DNA from: DATARH01 sp036008175
GTDB lineage: Bacteria; Pseudomonadota; Alphaproteobacteria; ATCC43930; CGMCC-115725
Assembly: GCA_036008175.1 (NCBI GenBank)
Contig: DASYOB010000084.1
Span: forward strand, 1 to 64,000
Length of the DNA stretch: 64,000 nucleotides
Direction of reading: 5' to 3'
Below the pieces are notes generated by a model. It worked only from the letters and a program-made list of their open reading frames with translations, made no database searches and was not told the DNA's origin. Each line of letters begins with the position of its first letter. Position 1 is the stretch's first letter. Made by a program: the position numbers and the translations under genes. This document shows, piece by piece, positions 53,670 through 62,060 of this stretch.

Positions 53670-54260
53670 ATGCATCGCCGCGTCCTGGTCGCCCTGGCCC
53701 TCTTTACGTTGACGGGCTGCCCTCGGCAGGAACTCTACGTTGTCCTCCCCAATGCCGACGGCCGACCCGGCGCGGGCAAGATCAGCGTCAACGAGGGCAA
53801 CACGAGGACGGTCCTCGATCAGCCCTTCGCGTCAGCCGAGACGCGTGGCGGCCAGCCGGCAGCCATCCCGCCCGACCCGACCGAGGCTCAGACGGTCTTC
53901 AAGCAGGCGATCGCCGCGCGACCGATGCTGCCGGCGCATTTCCGGCTCTATTTTTTCCTCGATACCGCGCTGTTGACGCCGGAGTCGGGGTCTACCTACC
54001 GAACGGTTCTGGAGAACATCAAGCAGCGCCCGGCCTACGAGGTCGAGATCGTTGGCTACACCGATACGCTCGGCAGCGAGGCATACAATGCGGGCCTGTC
54101 GCTCGAACGCGCCGCAGCGATCCGAGACACGCTTGTATGGGGCGGTGTCGACCCGAAGGCGATCACAATCGCCGGGCGCGGCGAGCGGGACCCGCTCGTG
54201 GTTACCGGCGACCAGGTGCCCGAGCCGCAAAACCGCCGCGTCGAGATCACCGTCCGGTGA
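53670..54260 (+). CDS. OmpA-family lipoprotein
   Basis: A 196-residue protein with a lipobox (LFTLTGC, Cys17 acylated). The N-terminal half is Pro/Ala-rich and extended. The C-terminal half is the peptidoglycan-binding OmpA domain (YFFLDTALLTPESGSTYRTVLENI, VEIVGYTDTLGSEAYNAGLSLERAAAIRDTLV, NRRVEITVR). The GYTDT and NxxLSxxRA motifs are intact. It would tether the envelope side of the FecR protein. It is convergent with the CHASE2 phosphatase gene (stop codons 9 bases apart). Confidence 0.88.
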   Translation: MHRRVLVALALFTLTGCPRQELYVVLPNADGRPGAGKISVNEGNTRTVLDQPFASAETRGGQPAAIPPDPTEAQTVFKQAIAARPMLPAHFRLYFFLDTALLTPESGSTYRTVLENIKQRPAYEVEIVGYTDTLGSEAYNAGLSLERAAAIRDTLVWGGVDPKAITIAGRGERDPLVVTGDQVPEPQNRRVEITVR

Positions 54261-54269
54261 AAGCCGGCC

Positions 54270-56351
54270 TCAGCCGGGCGCAATCCGGCGGATCGCGAGC
54301 AGGGTGATATCGTCGGCCTGCTCGGCATCGTCGGCAAAGCGGCGGACATCGTCGAACGCGCTCAACACAATGCTCTCGGCACTCTCGGCCGGCGCGGTTT
54401 CCAACAGGGCGGCAAGCCGGCCCGCGGAGTAAAGCGCGCCCATCTTGTCCTGCGCCTCGGTGACCCCGTCGGTGTAGAGCAGCAGAACCTCGCCCGGCTC
54501 CAGGCAGTCGCGATCAAGCGGAAAGACGAAATCCTCGACGGCGCCGAGCGGCGGCCCGCCTTCCGTCGCAAGCTGCCGCAGCTTCCCGCCAGCGCGGATG
54601 ATAAAGGGCGAATCGTGCCCGGCGCTGGCATAGACGATCTCGCCCGAGGCAAGGTCGAGGATTCCGGCAAAGGCGGTGACAAACATCATGTCACCGCCCT
54701 CCTCAGCGAGATCGGTGCTGGCGGCGGCAATCTTGTTGTTGGCCTCGGCCAACACCTGGTCGAGCGCCGCTTCGTGCCGTGCCGACGCGTCGCGCACGAC
54801 CTCCTTGGTCATCGCCATGAACAGCGCAGCCGGGATGCCCTTGCCCGATACGTCCGCGATCATGAAGAAGAGCCGGTTCGCATCGAGCAGCAGATAGTCG
54901 AAGAGATCGCCGCCGATGGAGCGCGCCGGCTCAATCCGGGCATAGATCTCGATGTCGCCACGTTCCGGAAAGGCCGGAATTCGATGCGGCAGCAGCCCGA
55001 TCTGAATGGTGCGCGCGGCGGCCAGCTCACCGTCGAGCCGCGCCTGCAGCTCGCGTTCCTGCTGCAGCTCGGCTTCGAGCCGCCGCCGCGCCCGCTGCGA
55101 TGCGCCGAGCGAGCCCTGCAGCATCGCGCCGAAACTCGCGAGCGTCGCGGCGGCGGGATAGACGCCATCGACCAGCAATCCCGCGAACCGAAACAGCGCC
55201 AATTCGCCGCCGAGCAATGCCACGGCGGCGCCGGCGGACAGAACCGCCGCCAGGAACGGCCTGTCGTAGCGCAGCGGCCAAACCATCGCCAATCCGCCGA
55301 GCAGTAGGGCGGCGAACTCGATCCAAACGGCCATCGGCGGGCGCGCCAGCAGGTGGTCGGACAGTAGCGAATCGATCCATTGCGCATGAAACTCGATGCC
55401 GTACATCATCCCAAGCGGCGTTCGCTGCAGGTCGCCCGTCCCGACGCTGGTCACCGCCAGCAGCACGATCTTGCGGTTCAGCTCGGTGGGATCGAACGAC
55501 TCGTCCAAGAATTGCGCGGCGGAGTAAGACGGGGTCCGTGGCGCGAAATAGACCCAGGCTGCCCCATTGCTGTCCGCCGGCGCGAAGCCTTGCCCGACAG
55601 CGACATCCAGCCCCTCGGCGGTGGGGCGCAACCGCGGAATTGCCGGCACTCCGGCGGCTACGTCGAGCACCGCGACCGCGAAGCCCGGAACGAGATTACC
55701 CTGCCGCATCGCGGCGAGCCGAAGCCGGCGAAATACGCCATCGACATCCGGTTCGGCGGTGATCGATCCGCCCGCTTTGGCCGACTTGGCGATTTCCGGC
55801 AGGCTCTCCACGATGCCGGAGTAGCGCGACAGCCCGGCGAGCGGGTCGCCCTCGCCGGAATGGGCCGGGCCGGCCTCCTTGTCGGTCAGCGCAAAGCCGA
55901 GGACGGTCGGGACTTTGGCGATCGCGTCGGCAAGCCGGCTCTCATTCGACGGCAGCTGCGAGAGGGCCTGCGAAATCGGCGGAGGCAAATCGGGAAGCTC
56001 TCTCGCCACCAGCGGCGGCGAAGTCCGGTCCGGCGCGGCAAACAGGATGTCGATACCGAGGGCGCGAGGATGCCCGGCGGCGATCCGGTCGATCAGCCTG
56101 GCGACGAGGGTTCGCGGCCAAGGCCATTGTCCGTATTTGGCCATGCTCTCATCGTCGATTTCGACGATCCGAACCGGAGATGCTTCGCCCAGCGTCGGTC
56201 TCGGAAAGATCGACTGCTCGAGGTCAAAGACACGCAGGCGCAGTTCCTGCAGAGGCACCGGGTCCACGATGCGGATCAGGACGGCAAGGGCGACGATCGC
56301 CAGCGCCGGCCTGCGCCCAGGAACGCGCGCGGCAGGCAGAACGGAAATCAA
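54270..56351 (-). CDS. CHASE2 - transmembrane - SpoIIE/PP2C phosphatase
   Basis: A 693-residue sensor phosphatase. The N-terminal membrane helix (about 15-30) is followed by a periplasmic CHASE2 domain (about 40-340: VRIVEIDDESMAKYGQWPWPRTLVARLIDRI, ALGIDILFAAPD). Then come about three membrane helices (345-415), a coiled coil and the SpoIIE PP2C domain (about 465-690) with the metal ligands in IGGDLFDYLLLD, ADVSGKGIPAALFMA and LLLYTDGVTEAQ, and QADDITLLAI. It should dephosphorylate a phospho-Ser STAS protein in response to an envelope signal. The start is TTG 56351. No ATG exists between the upstream stop (56397-56399) and this TTG, and the two genes are in one frame, separated only by that TGA. 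Confidence 0.85.
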   Translation of the reverse strand: MISVLPAARVPGRRPALAIVALAVLIRIVDPVPLQELRLRVFDLEQSIFPRPTLGEASPVRIVEIDDESMAKYGQWPWPRTLVARLIDRIAAGHPRALGIDILFAAPDRTSPPLVARELPDLPPPISQALSQLPSNESRLADAIAKVPTVLGFALTDKEAGPAHSGEGDPLAGLSRYSGIVESLPEIAKSAKAGGSITAEPDVDGVFRRLRLAAMRQGNLVPGFAVAVLDVAAGVPAIPRLRPTAEGLDVAVGQGFAPADSNGAAWVYFAPRTPSYSAAQFLDESFDPTELNRKIVLLAVTSVGTGDLQRTPLGMMYGIEFHAQWIDSLLSDHLLARPPMAVWIEFAALLLGGLAMVWPLRYDRPFLAAVLSAGAAVALLGGELALFRFAGLLVDGVYPAAATLASFGAMLQGSLGASQRARRRLEAELQQERELQARLDGELAAARTIQIGLLPHRIPAFPERGDIEIYARIEPARSIGGDLFDYLLLDANRLFFMIADVSGKGIPAALFMAMTKEVVRDASARHEAALDQVLAEANNKIAAASTDLAEEGGDMMFVTAFAGILDLASGEIVYASAGHDSPFIIRAGGKLRQLATEGGPPLGAVEDFVFPLDRDCLEPGEVLLLYTDGVTEAQDKMGALYSAGRLAALLETAPAESAESIVLSAFDDVRRFADDAEQADDITLLAIRRIAPG

Positions 56352-56396
56352 GGGGTTCGGTACCGGCCCAGCCGCGATGACGCCGCAGGCATCGTC

Positions 56397-57728
56397 TCAG
56401 ACGGACAGCTCCAGCCCGTCATAGGCCGCGATCACCTCAACCTTGTGCCCGTCGCGGCTGATTTCCTCGAATCGGACCGTATCGGAGAACACGCCTTCGA
56501 TCTTGGCGTCGTCATAGGCCGGCTCATGATGGAACATGATGAGCCGCTTCGCTCGCGCCAATTGCGCCAACTCGACCGCCACCAGATTGCTGGAGTGCCC
56601 CCAATCCTCCTTCACCGAGATCGCGTCGGCGAGCGAGTACATCGTGTCAAAAATCAGCACATCGGCGTCGCGGTAGAAATCGACGAAGGGGTAGGTCTCA
56701 TCGAGCAGCTGCGCCTTGTGCTCGCAATCGGTGGTGTAGACGATCGCCTTGCCGTCACGGGCGAAGCGGTAGCCGTAGGAATCGCCGCTGTGGAACTGCT
56801 TGATCGCGGTGACCGAAAACCCAGCGACGTCATAGGGGACGCCGGGTTCGAGCTCGATGAACTCGATCGTCGCGCCAAGGGTGGCGAATTCGACCGGAAA
56901 CGAGGGCGCCGCGTGCTGGCGCTCCAGCGCCTCGCGCAGGATCTTGTGGCAGCCGTAGATGCGCAGCCGGTTGCCCGGAATGTAGGCCGGCACGAAGAAC
57001 GGGAACCCCATGATGTGGTCCCAATGCACGTGCGACATAAAGATGTTGAAGCTGTTCGCGTGACCGGGGCCGTGCTGGGCCAGGACGTGGTTGCCGAACT
57101 CGCGCACGCCGCTGCCAAGATCGCACAACAGATACTCGTCGCGGCCGGTCTCGATCTGGACGCAGCTGGTATTGCCGCCGAAGGTGCCCTTCACCGAAAA
57201 CGGCAGCTCGTTATCGAGAAAGGCGTCGATCGCCTCGGGGGTCGACAGCTCGCGCTCCCGCGCAGCCAGAAGCGCGGCGCGGATCTTCGCCCGAACACCA
57301 GCGTGATTGAGCGCCACCGGCAGCGAGCCGCGCGTGCCCCAGAAGCGGACCCCGATCGGCGGGGCATTGGCGACCGCGGCCTCAGGCTGGTTCGACGGAT
57401 CCCAGGCGGCAACCACCTCCTCGATCGAGCCGAAAGCCGGGATCACATGCTGAAAGCGGGCGATCGTGTAGATCTCATGCACCAGCGGGCTTAGCGCCGC
57501 CAGGGCGATGCGGCGGTCCTTCGGCTTCGCCTTGACCGCGGCCATCAGCGAGCGCAACCCGGCGCTGGAAATATATTCGATGCCGGCGAAGTCAACGATC
57601 AGGTCGGCCGTATCGGCGCCGACGAGTTGCAACAGCTTGGCCTGGAACACCGCGGTGGTCTGCGTGTCGAGCCGGCCATTGGGCCGCAAAACCAAGTAAT
57701 TGCCGACGCGCGACTCGCCGATCTCCAC
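56397..57728 (-). CDS. STAS domain fused to a metallo-beta-lactamase fold
   Basis: The GTG at 57728 lies 7 bases after GGAG and gives 443 residues; an ATG 21 bases upstream is the alternative. The STAS domain (about 4-112) holds the candidate phospho-Ser in GIEYISSAGLRSLM (S54/S55). The MBL domain (about 124-443) has GTFGGNTSCVQIETG, the metal motif SH233VH235WD237H238 and distal FDTMYSLAD, GHSSN and MFHHEP ligands, resembling cyclic-nucleotide/RNase Z-like hydrolases. An anti-anti-sigma type domain thus controls or localises a hydrolase in one chain. It precedes the SpoIIE gene by 45 bases, the same order as phosphatase-STAS pairs. The substrate is unknown. Confidence 0.85.
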   Translation of the reverse strand: MEIGESRVGNYLVLRPNGRLDTQTTAVFQAKLLQLVGADTADLIVDFAGIEYISSAGLRSLMAAVKAKPKDRRIALAALSPLVHEIYTIARFQHVIPAFGSIEEVVAAWDPSNQPEAAVANAPPIGVRFWGTRGSLPVALNHAGVRAKIRAALLAARERELSTPEAIDAFLDNELPFSVKGTFGGNTSCVQIETGRDEYLLCDLGSGVREFGNHVLAQHGPGHANSFNIFMSHVHWDHIMGFPFFVPAYIPGNRLRIYGCHKILREALERQHAAPSFPVEFATLGATIEFIELEPGVPYDVAGFSVTAIKQFHSGDSYGYRFARDGKAIVYTTDCEHKAQLLDETYPFVDFYRDADVLIFDTMYSLADAISVKEDWGHSSNLVAVELAQLARAKRLIMFHHEPAYDDAKIEGVFSDTVRFEEISRDGHKVEVIAAYDGLELSV

Positions 57729-57999
57729 ACCGGATCTCCTCGGGGGCATTGTTGCCCGGGAACGTGCGGCGGCCCGGGACGTTCCAGACAGCCGGGACGC
57801 GACGCTGCTTGCGGCGATGTCGGTCGCGGTGCCTCCAACCCGACCGGCAATCTCACCAGCCCGCGTAAACCACCGTTGTAGCGGTGCCCGGCCCGCGCGG
57901 CAATCTGGATCGCAAGCGCCTTACTTTCAACCTCGCGCAGCGTCCCTCCGCAATTTGGACAACTCGACGCGGCAAACCGCACCGCCGCACCGGAAGCCT

Positions 58000-58941
58000 C
58001 TAGCGATCGCTGACTGGCGGCAAGCCCTCCTCGCGCCGCACCTCGTTGATGATCTGCAATACTCGCTCGCGATAGGGCCGGTATTGCACGCCGAACTCCT
58101 CGACGAGCCGGCTGTTGTCGATCAGGTAGTTGCCGGACAGCTCCTTGCCGCCGGTTTCCTTGTCGAAGCTGATTTGCGCGTCGGGCAGGAAGCCGCGCAC
58201 CATCTCGGCAAGGTCGCCGAGGCTGATTGAGGTCCCGCCGGTGCTGTAGACCCAATGCTTCGGCTTGTCGGTCATGACGACGCGGGCGAACACCTCGGCG
58301 ATGTCGTCGACATGGATCGGGCAGCGCATCGCGTCCTTGTACGGGAACGACACGGCTTTGCCGCGCGCGGGATTGGTGATGCAGAAGACATGGTCGACCG
58401 AACCGACGATCTTGTCGTTGCCGGTAACATTGGCCGGCCGGATCGCGGTGATCTCGAGCCCGTGCTTTTCGCGGTAATCCTGCGCCTGCCACTCATTGAA
58501 GATCTTGTGCATCGCGTACTGGACGTGGCCGTGCCGGAAATCCTCTTCGGTAACCACGCGATCGCCGTAGAACTTCTGCTCGCCGCTGACCGCCAGCGAG
58601 CTGGCGTAGACGACCCGGTTGACGCCGAGAATGCGCGCCGCCTCGAAGCAATTGTCCATGCCGAGGATGTTGAGCTTGAAGGCGAAGCGCGGCGGGTGCT
58701 CGCTGCCGAGCAGATAGGCGAGATTGACGACGCGCGAGGGCTTCGCAGCCGCCATTTGCGCCACGACGTCGCCGAACTGGGTGACATCGCCGCGCACCAC
58801 CCGAACCTGCTTGCCGAAATCGCCGTAATTCGCGGTCTGCGGATTGATGTCCATGCAGACGATCTCCTCGCCGCGCTGGGCGAGGAGCGGGATGAGACGC
58901 CGGCCGATAAACCCGGTGCCGCCGATGATGAAGATGGACAT
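58000..58941 (-). CDS. NAD-dependent epimerase/dehydratase
   Basis: A 313-residue extended SDR. The NAD motif is GGTGFIG (7-13); the catalytic Y-x3-K is YAMHK; the upstream Ser-type motif is YASSLAVSG. The region DVTQFGDVVAQMAAAKPSRVVNLAYLL fits the family. The substrate is probably a nucleotide sugar. The 270-base gap to the STAS-MBL gene contains no convincing gene. It is not linked to the glycan cluster at 43-50 kb but may support it. Confidence 0.85.
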   Translation of the reverse strand: MSIFIIGGTGFIGRRLIPLLAQRGEEIVCMDINPQTANYGDFGKQVRVVRGDVTQFGDVVAQMAAAKPSRVVNLAYLLGSEHPPRFAFKLNILGMDNCFEAARILGVNRVVYASSLAVSGEQKFYGDRVVTEEDFRHGHVQYAMHKIFNEWQAQDYREKHGLEITAIRPANVTGNDKIVGSVDHVFCITNPARGKAVSFPYKDAMRCPIHVDDIAEVFARVVMTDKPKHWVYSTGGTSISLGDLAEMVRGFLPDAQISFDKETGGKELSGNYLIDNSRLVEEFGVQYRPYRERVLQIINEVRREEGLPPVSDR

Positions 58942-59429
58942 GGGCGTCTCTCCCTCGATTGCGAACGCTGTTCAGGAACAGCCTAGACGCCTGTCCCGCC
59001 AAATGCGATCCCCCGATGCTGCACGGCAGCTCTAGCGCACCGGCATTTTGCGTGTTGAGGCGCAAGGCTGCGCCCGGATTGTCTTTGTAGGGCGGGTGAA
59101 TCCGGCGAAAGCCGGAGCAACCCGCCATCGGATGCCGCCGCCCTGAAGAGGGCGGGTTGCGCTGCACTCCACCCGCCCTACACGCTGGCCGCGCCAATCG
59201 GCCGAAATTCCCTCAGAGCAGGGAATTTTTCGCAATTTATCAGGGAATTCTGGTTTACGTGGGCGCTGTTTCGTGCGGCTTCGCGAGCCTTGCCGCGCAG
59301 CGCGCATCACTCAATTGCGAGTAATGGCAGCATGCTTCCGTATAACACAATAAATCCGGATTGTCAAGATAAAAATTGCTGAAAAGGATTAAGGTGTAGG
59401 AGAACGCCGTCCGGCCCTCGCTGGGCTCT
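58942..59429. other. intergenic region with a palindromic repeat and an A/T-rich patch
   Basis: Nearly 490 bases without a supported gene. It holds the repeat at 59086-59182, two copies of CAGGGAATT about 20 bases apart (near 59215-59250), and an A/T-rich stretch at 59330-59395. An antisense frame (59032-59310) is open but shows no family features. Confidence 0.45.
59086..59182. repeat. intergenic palindromic repeat (GTAGGGCGGGT type)
   Basis: Exact 13-base outer arms TGTAGGGCGGGTG (59086-59098) and CACCCGCCCTACA (59170-59182) enclose further inverted segments (GGAGCAACCCGCC / GGCGGGTTGCGC). This matches a very common palindrome of Bradyrhizobium, Rhodopseudomonas and relatives. It is one of four intergenic palindromes in the window. 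Confidence 0.85.
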
Positions 59430-60035
59430 TTAGTCGAAATCTTCGGCGAGGGCGGAGCGCACCGGCTCGGGCATCACCGCCATGTGCCCGTAATTGGGAT
59501 GGTCGAAGCCGACGAGGACCTGAGTCCCGGGTTTCTTGAAGGCGGCGATCTGCCCCGGTGCAAACGGAAACCGGAGGAACTGCACCGAGGAGGCCTTGCC
59601 CTCGGGGCTGGTGTTTTCGCGGGTCGGGTCGGCCTCGCCGCGCACGCGCTGCCCGGGGACCTCGATGAAAGCGTGGTTTTCGATCCCGCCGAGCCGCGCC
59701 AGAGTGGTTTCCCGTCGCTTCGGGTCGTCGATCTCGAACATCACCGTCGCAACCAATTCGCCGCCCTGCGGGATCAGCGGGTTGTAAGCGGCCAGCTCAT
59801 CGGCGATCTGCGCTTCGCCGCCCTTCTCGATGTACAGCATCTCCTGGACCTGCTGCCACATCGTGTCGAAATTCTCGAAATAGAAGGTGGCGAACGGCCC
59901 GACTTCGATGCGGCGGTGCTTTTTGAGTTCGGTGATGTCGCGCCGGCGCTCGCGCCGGATCTTGACGTACTCGTCCAGCGGCAGGATGTCGGCACGCGTC
60001 AGCTGGCGCCGGTTCCGCGATTTTGTGGCGTTCAT
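59430..60035 (-). CDS. DUF3501 family protein
   Basis: ATG 60035 overlaps the stop of the upstream gene (ATGA), giving 201 residues. Typical family parts: TRADILPLDEYVKIRRERRRDITELKKHRRIEVGPFATFYFENFDTMWQQVQEMLYIEKGG at the N-terminus and FLRFPF...GFDHPNYGHMAVMPEPVRSALAEDF at the C-terminus. DUF3501 proteins nearly always follow a CCG-domain iron-sulfur protein and a rubrerythrin. Their function is unknown; the context suggests redox or peroxide chemistry. The long upstream open frame is inside the previous gene and was discarded. Confidence 0.85.
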   Translation of the reverse strand: MNATKSRNRRQLTRADILPLDEYVKIRRERRRDITELKKHRRIEVGPFATFYFENFDTMWQQVQEMLYIEKGGEAQIADELAAYNPLIPQGGELVATVMFEIDDPKRRETTLARLGGIENHAFIEVPGQRVRGEADPTRENTSPEGKASSVQFLRFPFAPGQIAAFKKPGTQVLVGFDHPNYGHMAVMPEPVRSALAEDFD

Positions 60036-61402
60036 GCTCTCCTCGTGGCTGGCGCGGCGTAGTCGGCGAGACCATAGGCTCGGGCGAAAAGCTCGATCGG
60101 ATGGAAGGCCCGCACCGGCAACGACTCGGTTCCGGCCAGCACTTCCATCCCTTGCCGGATGTGCATGCCGGCGAGCGGGCATTCGGAGGCGAGGAACGCG
60201 TCGGGATTGCCCAGCGCCTGGCGGGCGACCGGACGGCCGACCTTGAGCGCGGTCTCGAAATTGCCCTTCATGACGCCCCAGGAGCCGCCATGCCCCGAGC
60301 AGCGCTCGATCACCGTGACCTGCGCCTCGGGCACCAGCCGCAGCATCTCCGCCGCCTTCTGGCCCATGTTCTGGGCCCGGGCATGACAGGCCATATGCAG
60401 CGTCACCGGACCGTCGAGCTGCTTAAGACCCGGCGCCAGCCCCTCCTTGCGGGCGATATCGACAATGTATTCGGCGACATCGAACGTCGCTTCTGACAGC
60501 TTTTTGACCGCCGGATCATCCGGCACTATCAACGGCCACTCGAATTTCAGCATCAGGGCGCAGGACGGCACCATCGCGACGATGTGGTAGCCCTTGTCGA
60601 TCCAAGGGCCGAGCGTCGCTGCAACCTGTCGCGCGCCGGCCGCGACCTTGGCGAGATCGCCCGCTTCCAATTGCGGCATCTGGCAGCATTGCGGATAGAC
60701 CACCTCGGTCTCGACCCCGTTCCTGGCCAGCACCGCCTGGGTTGCCTCGCCGATGCTCGGATTGTTGTAGTTGACGAAGCAGGTGGCGTAGAGCACCGCC
60801 TTGCGCCCGGCCGCCGGCGCGTTCCTGTCGACCGACGGCGGCGCGCTCTTCGCCCGTCCGACAAAGGTGCGGCTGTGGTGCTTCGGCAATTCGGCGTTGC
60901 GGTCGACACCCGCGAGCTTTTCGAGGGCCGGCCGGGTCAGTCCGTTGTGGCGGTCGCTGCCCCAATTGGCCAGCGGCGCGACGAAGCGCGCGAGCTCGCC
61001 ATTGCGATCGGTCTTGCCGAGCTCGCGGCGGGCCAGCCTCACCTTTCCTTCCTTAAACTCGACCGCGCGGTAGCGCAGCATGACATGCGGAAAATCGACA
61101 TTGAACTCATGCGGCGGCACATACGGGCACTTCGTCATAAAGCACATGTCGCAGAGCGTGCAGGCGTCCGCGACCTTCTGGTATTCGGCGACGGGCACCG
61201 CATCGAGCTCGCCTGTCTCGGAATTGTCGATCAGATCGAACAGGCGCGGGAAGGAATCGCACAGATTGAAGCAGCGGCGGCAGCCGTGACAGATGTCGAA
61301 GATGCGTTGCATCTCCGCTTCTGTCTTGCTGCGATCGGTGAAATCCGGGTCTTCCCAGCGCAATACATGACGGGTGGGGGCTTCCAGGCTGCCTTCGCGC
61401 AT
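60032..61402 (-). CDS. CCG-domain iron-sulfur protein (HdrD/GlpC-like)
   Basis: From ATG 61402 there are 456 residues. Two [4Fe-4S] ferredoxin motifs are CHGCRRCFNLC and CTLCDMCFMTKCP. Two CCG-type domains follow: CFVNYNNPS...YPQCCQMP and CHARAQNMG...VIERCSGHGGSWG, as in HdrB/HdrD and GlpC, which bind Fe-S clusters and transfer electrons. It lacks membrane helices. The gene lies between rubrerythrin and DUF3501, so it probably feeds electrons to the diiron enzyme; this is inference. A strong hairpin precedes it in the operon. Confidence 0.88.
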   Translation of the reverse strand: MREGSLEAPTRHVLRWEDPDFTDRSKTEAEMQRIFDICHGCRRCFNLCDSFPRLFDLIDNSETGELDAVPVAEYQKVADACTLCDMCFMTKCPYVPPHEFNVDFPHVMLRYRAVEFKEGKVRLARRELGKTDRNGELARFVAPLANWGSDRHNGLTRPALEKLAGVDRNAELPKHHSRTFVGRAKSAPPSVDRNAPAAGRKAVLYATCFVNYNNPSIGEATQAVLARNGVETEVVYPQCCQMPQLEAGDLAKVAAGARQVAATLGPWIDKGYHIVAMVPSCALMLKFEWPLIVPDDPAVKKLSEATFDVAEYIVDIARKEGLAPGLKQLDGPVTLHMACHARAQNMGQKAAEMLRLVPEAQVTVIERCSGHGGSWGVMKGNFETALKVGRPVARQALGNPDAFLASECPLAGMHIRQGMEVLAGTESLPVRAFHPIELFARAYGLADYAAPATRRA

Positions 61403-61447
61403 CGGTCCTTGTGCCGGCCTGTTCTGCCGGCCTCCTTTGAATGTGCC

Positions 61448-61480
61448 AGGGGCGCGGAAGGCCACCCCTCCGCGCCCCCT
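61448..61480 (-). terminator. GC-rich hairpin between rubrerythrin and the CCG protein gene
   Basis: A perfect 10-bp stem GGGGCGCGGA / TCCGCGCCCC with a 10-base loop. On the minus-strand transcript it follows the rubrerythrin stop by about 25 bases and precedes the next ATG by about 45. No T-run follows, so it is more likely an mRNA-stabilising or partial-attenuation hairpin than a full terminator. Confidence 0.45.
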
Positions 61481-61504
61481 CACGTCAGAACGTTTAGTCC
61501 TGGG

Positions 61505-61924
61505 TTATGCCAAGGTGTCGAGCGCCCGCTGGAAGCGGCCGGCATGCGACTTCTCGGCCTTGGCCAGGGTCTCGAACCAATCGGCGATCTCCTCGAAACC
61601 CTCTTCGCGGGCGGTGCGCGCCATGCCTGGATACATATCCGTGTATTCGTGGGTCTCGCCCGCGATTGCGGCACGCAGATTGTCTCCGGTACCGCCGATC
61701 GGCTTGCCGGTCGCCGGATCGCCGACTTCTTCGAGGTACTCAAGGTGGCCGTGGGCATGGCCGGTCTCGCCCTCGGCGGTCGAGCGGAACACAGACGATA
61801 CGTCGTTGTAACCCTCGACGTCCGCCTTCTGAGCGAAATACAGATAGCGGCGATTGGCCTGGCTTTCGCCGGCAAAGGCGGCCTTCAGATTTTCCTCGGT
61901 TTTTGAATTTTTCAGAGCTGGCAT
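61505..61924 (-). CDS. rubrerythrin (ferritin-like diiron domain only)
   Basis: The ATG at 61924 is preceded by GGAGAGAAGT; an ATG 12 bases upstream overlaps this ribosome binding site and was rejected. The 139-residue product has the four-helix diiron domain (ENLKAAFAGESQANRRYLYFAQKA, TAEGETGHAHGHLEYLEEVG, LRAAIAGETHEYTDMYPGMARTAREEG, ETLAKAEKSHAGRF), with Glu and E-x2-H ligands. The C-terminal rubredoxin domain of classic rubrerythrin is missing, as in erythrin-type proteins, so an external electron donor is needed; the CCG protein is a candidate. It reduces peroxide in the cytosol. It is first in an operon with a clear promoter and an Irr-box-like site. Confidence 0.9.
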   Translation of the reverse strand: MPALKNSKTEENLKAAFAGESQANRRYLYFAQKADVEGYNDVSSVFRSTAEGETGHAHGHLEYLEEVGDPATGKPIGGTGDNLRAAIAGETHEYTDMYPGMARTAREEGFEEIADWFETLAKAEKSHAGRFQRALDTLA

Positions 61925-61990
61925 ACTTCTCTCCATGTTGCACGCGGCGGGCGGCCGCCGCGAACCGGGCTGCCCTTACCGACCTCCTAT

Positions 61991-62019
61991 TGTATAGGCA
62001 GAGTCGGAGGGCGAGTCAA
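61991..62019 (-). promoter_or_regulatory. sigma-70-type promoter of the rubrerythrin operon
   Basis: On the minus strand TTGACT (62014-62019) and TATACA (61991-61996) are separated by exactly 17 bases. Both are close to consensus. Transcription would start near 61984, about 60 bases before the ATG. It is the best sigma-70 promoter I found in the window. Confidence 0.7.
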
Positions 62020-62024
62020 CGTTG

Positions 62025-62041
62025 TTTAGAACAATTCTAAT
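62025..62041. promoter_or_regulatory. Irr-box (ICE)-like palindrome upstream of rubrerythrin
   Basis: TTTAGAA-CAA-TTCTAAT is a near-perfect dyad (only the last base breaks symmetry). It resembles the iron control element bound by Irr in Rhizobiales, as far as I recall its consensus. It ends 5 bases upstream of the -35 box, a position fitting activation more than direct blocking of polymerase. The irr gene lies immediately upstream. Confidence 0.6.
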
Positions 62042-62060
62042 CTGGAAGAAAAGCGGCGGT

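Noticed and set aside
55380..57494. 704-codon forward open frame antisense to the SpoIIE and STAS-MBL genes
   Set aside because: The opposite strand encodes full-length, motif-complete proteins; the frame shows no domain pattern.
61936..61936. Upstream ATG for rubrerythrin (four extra residues)
   Set aside because: It overlaps the GGAGA ribosome binding site of the start at 61924, which fits family lengths better.
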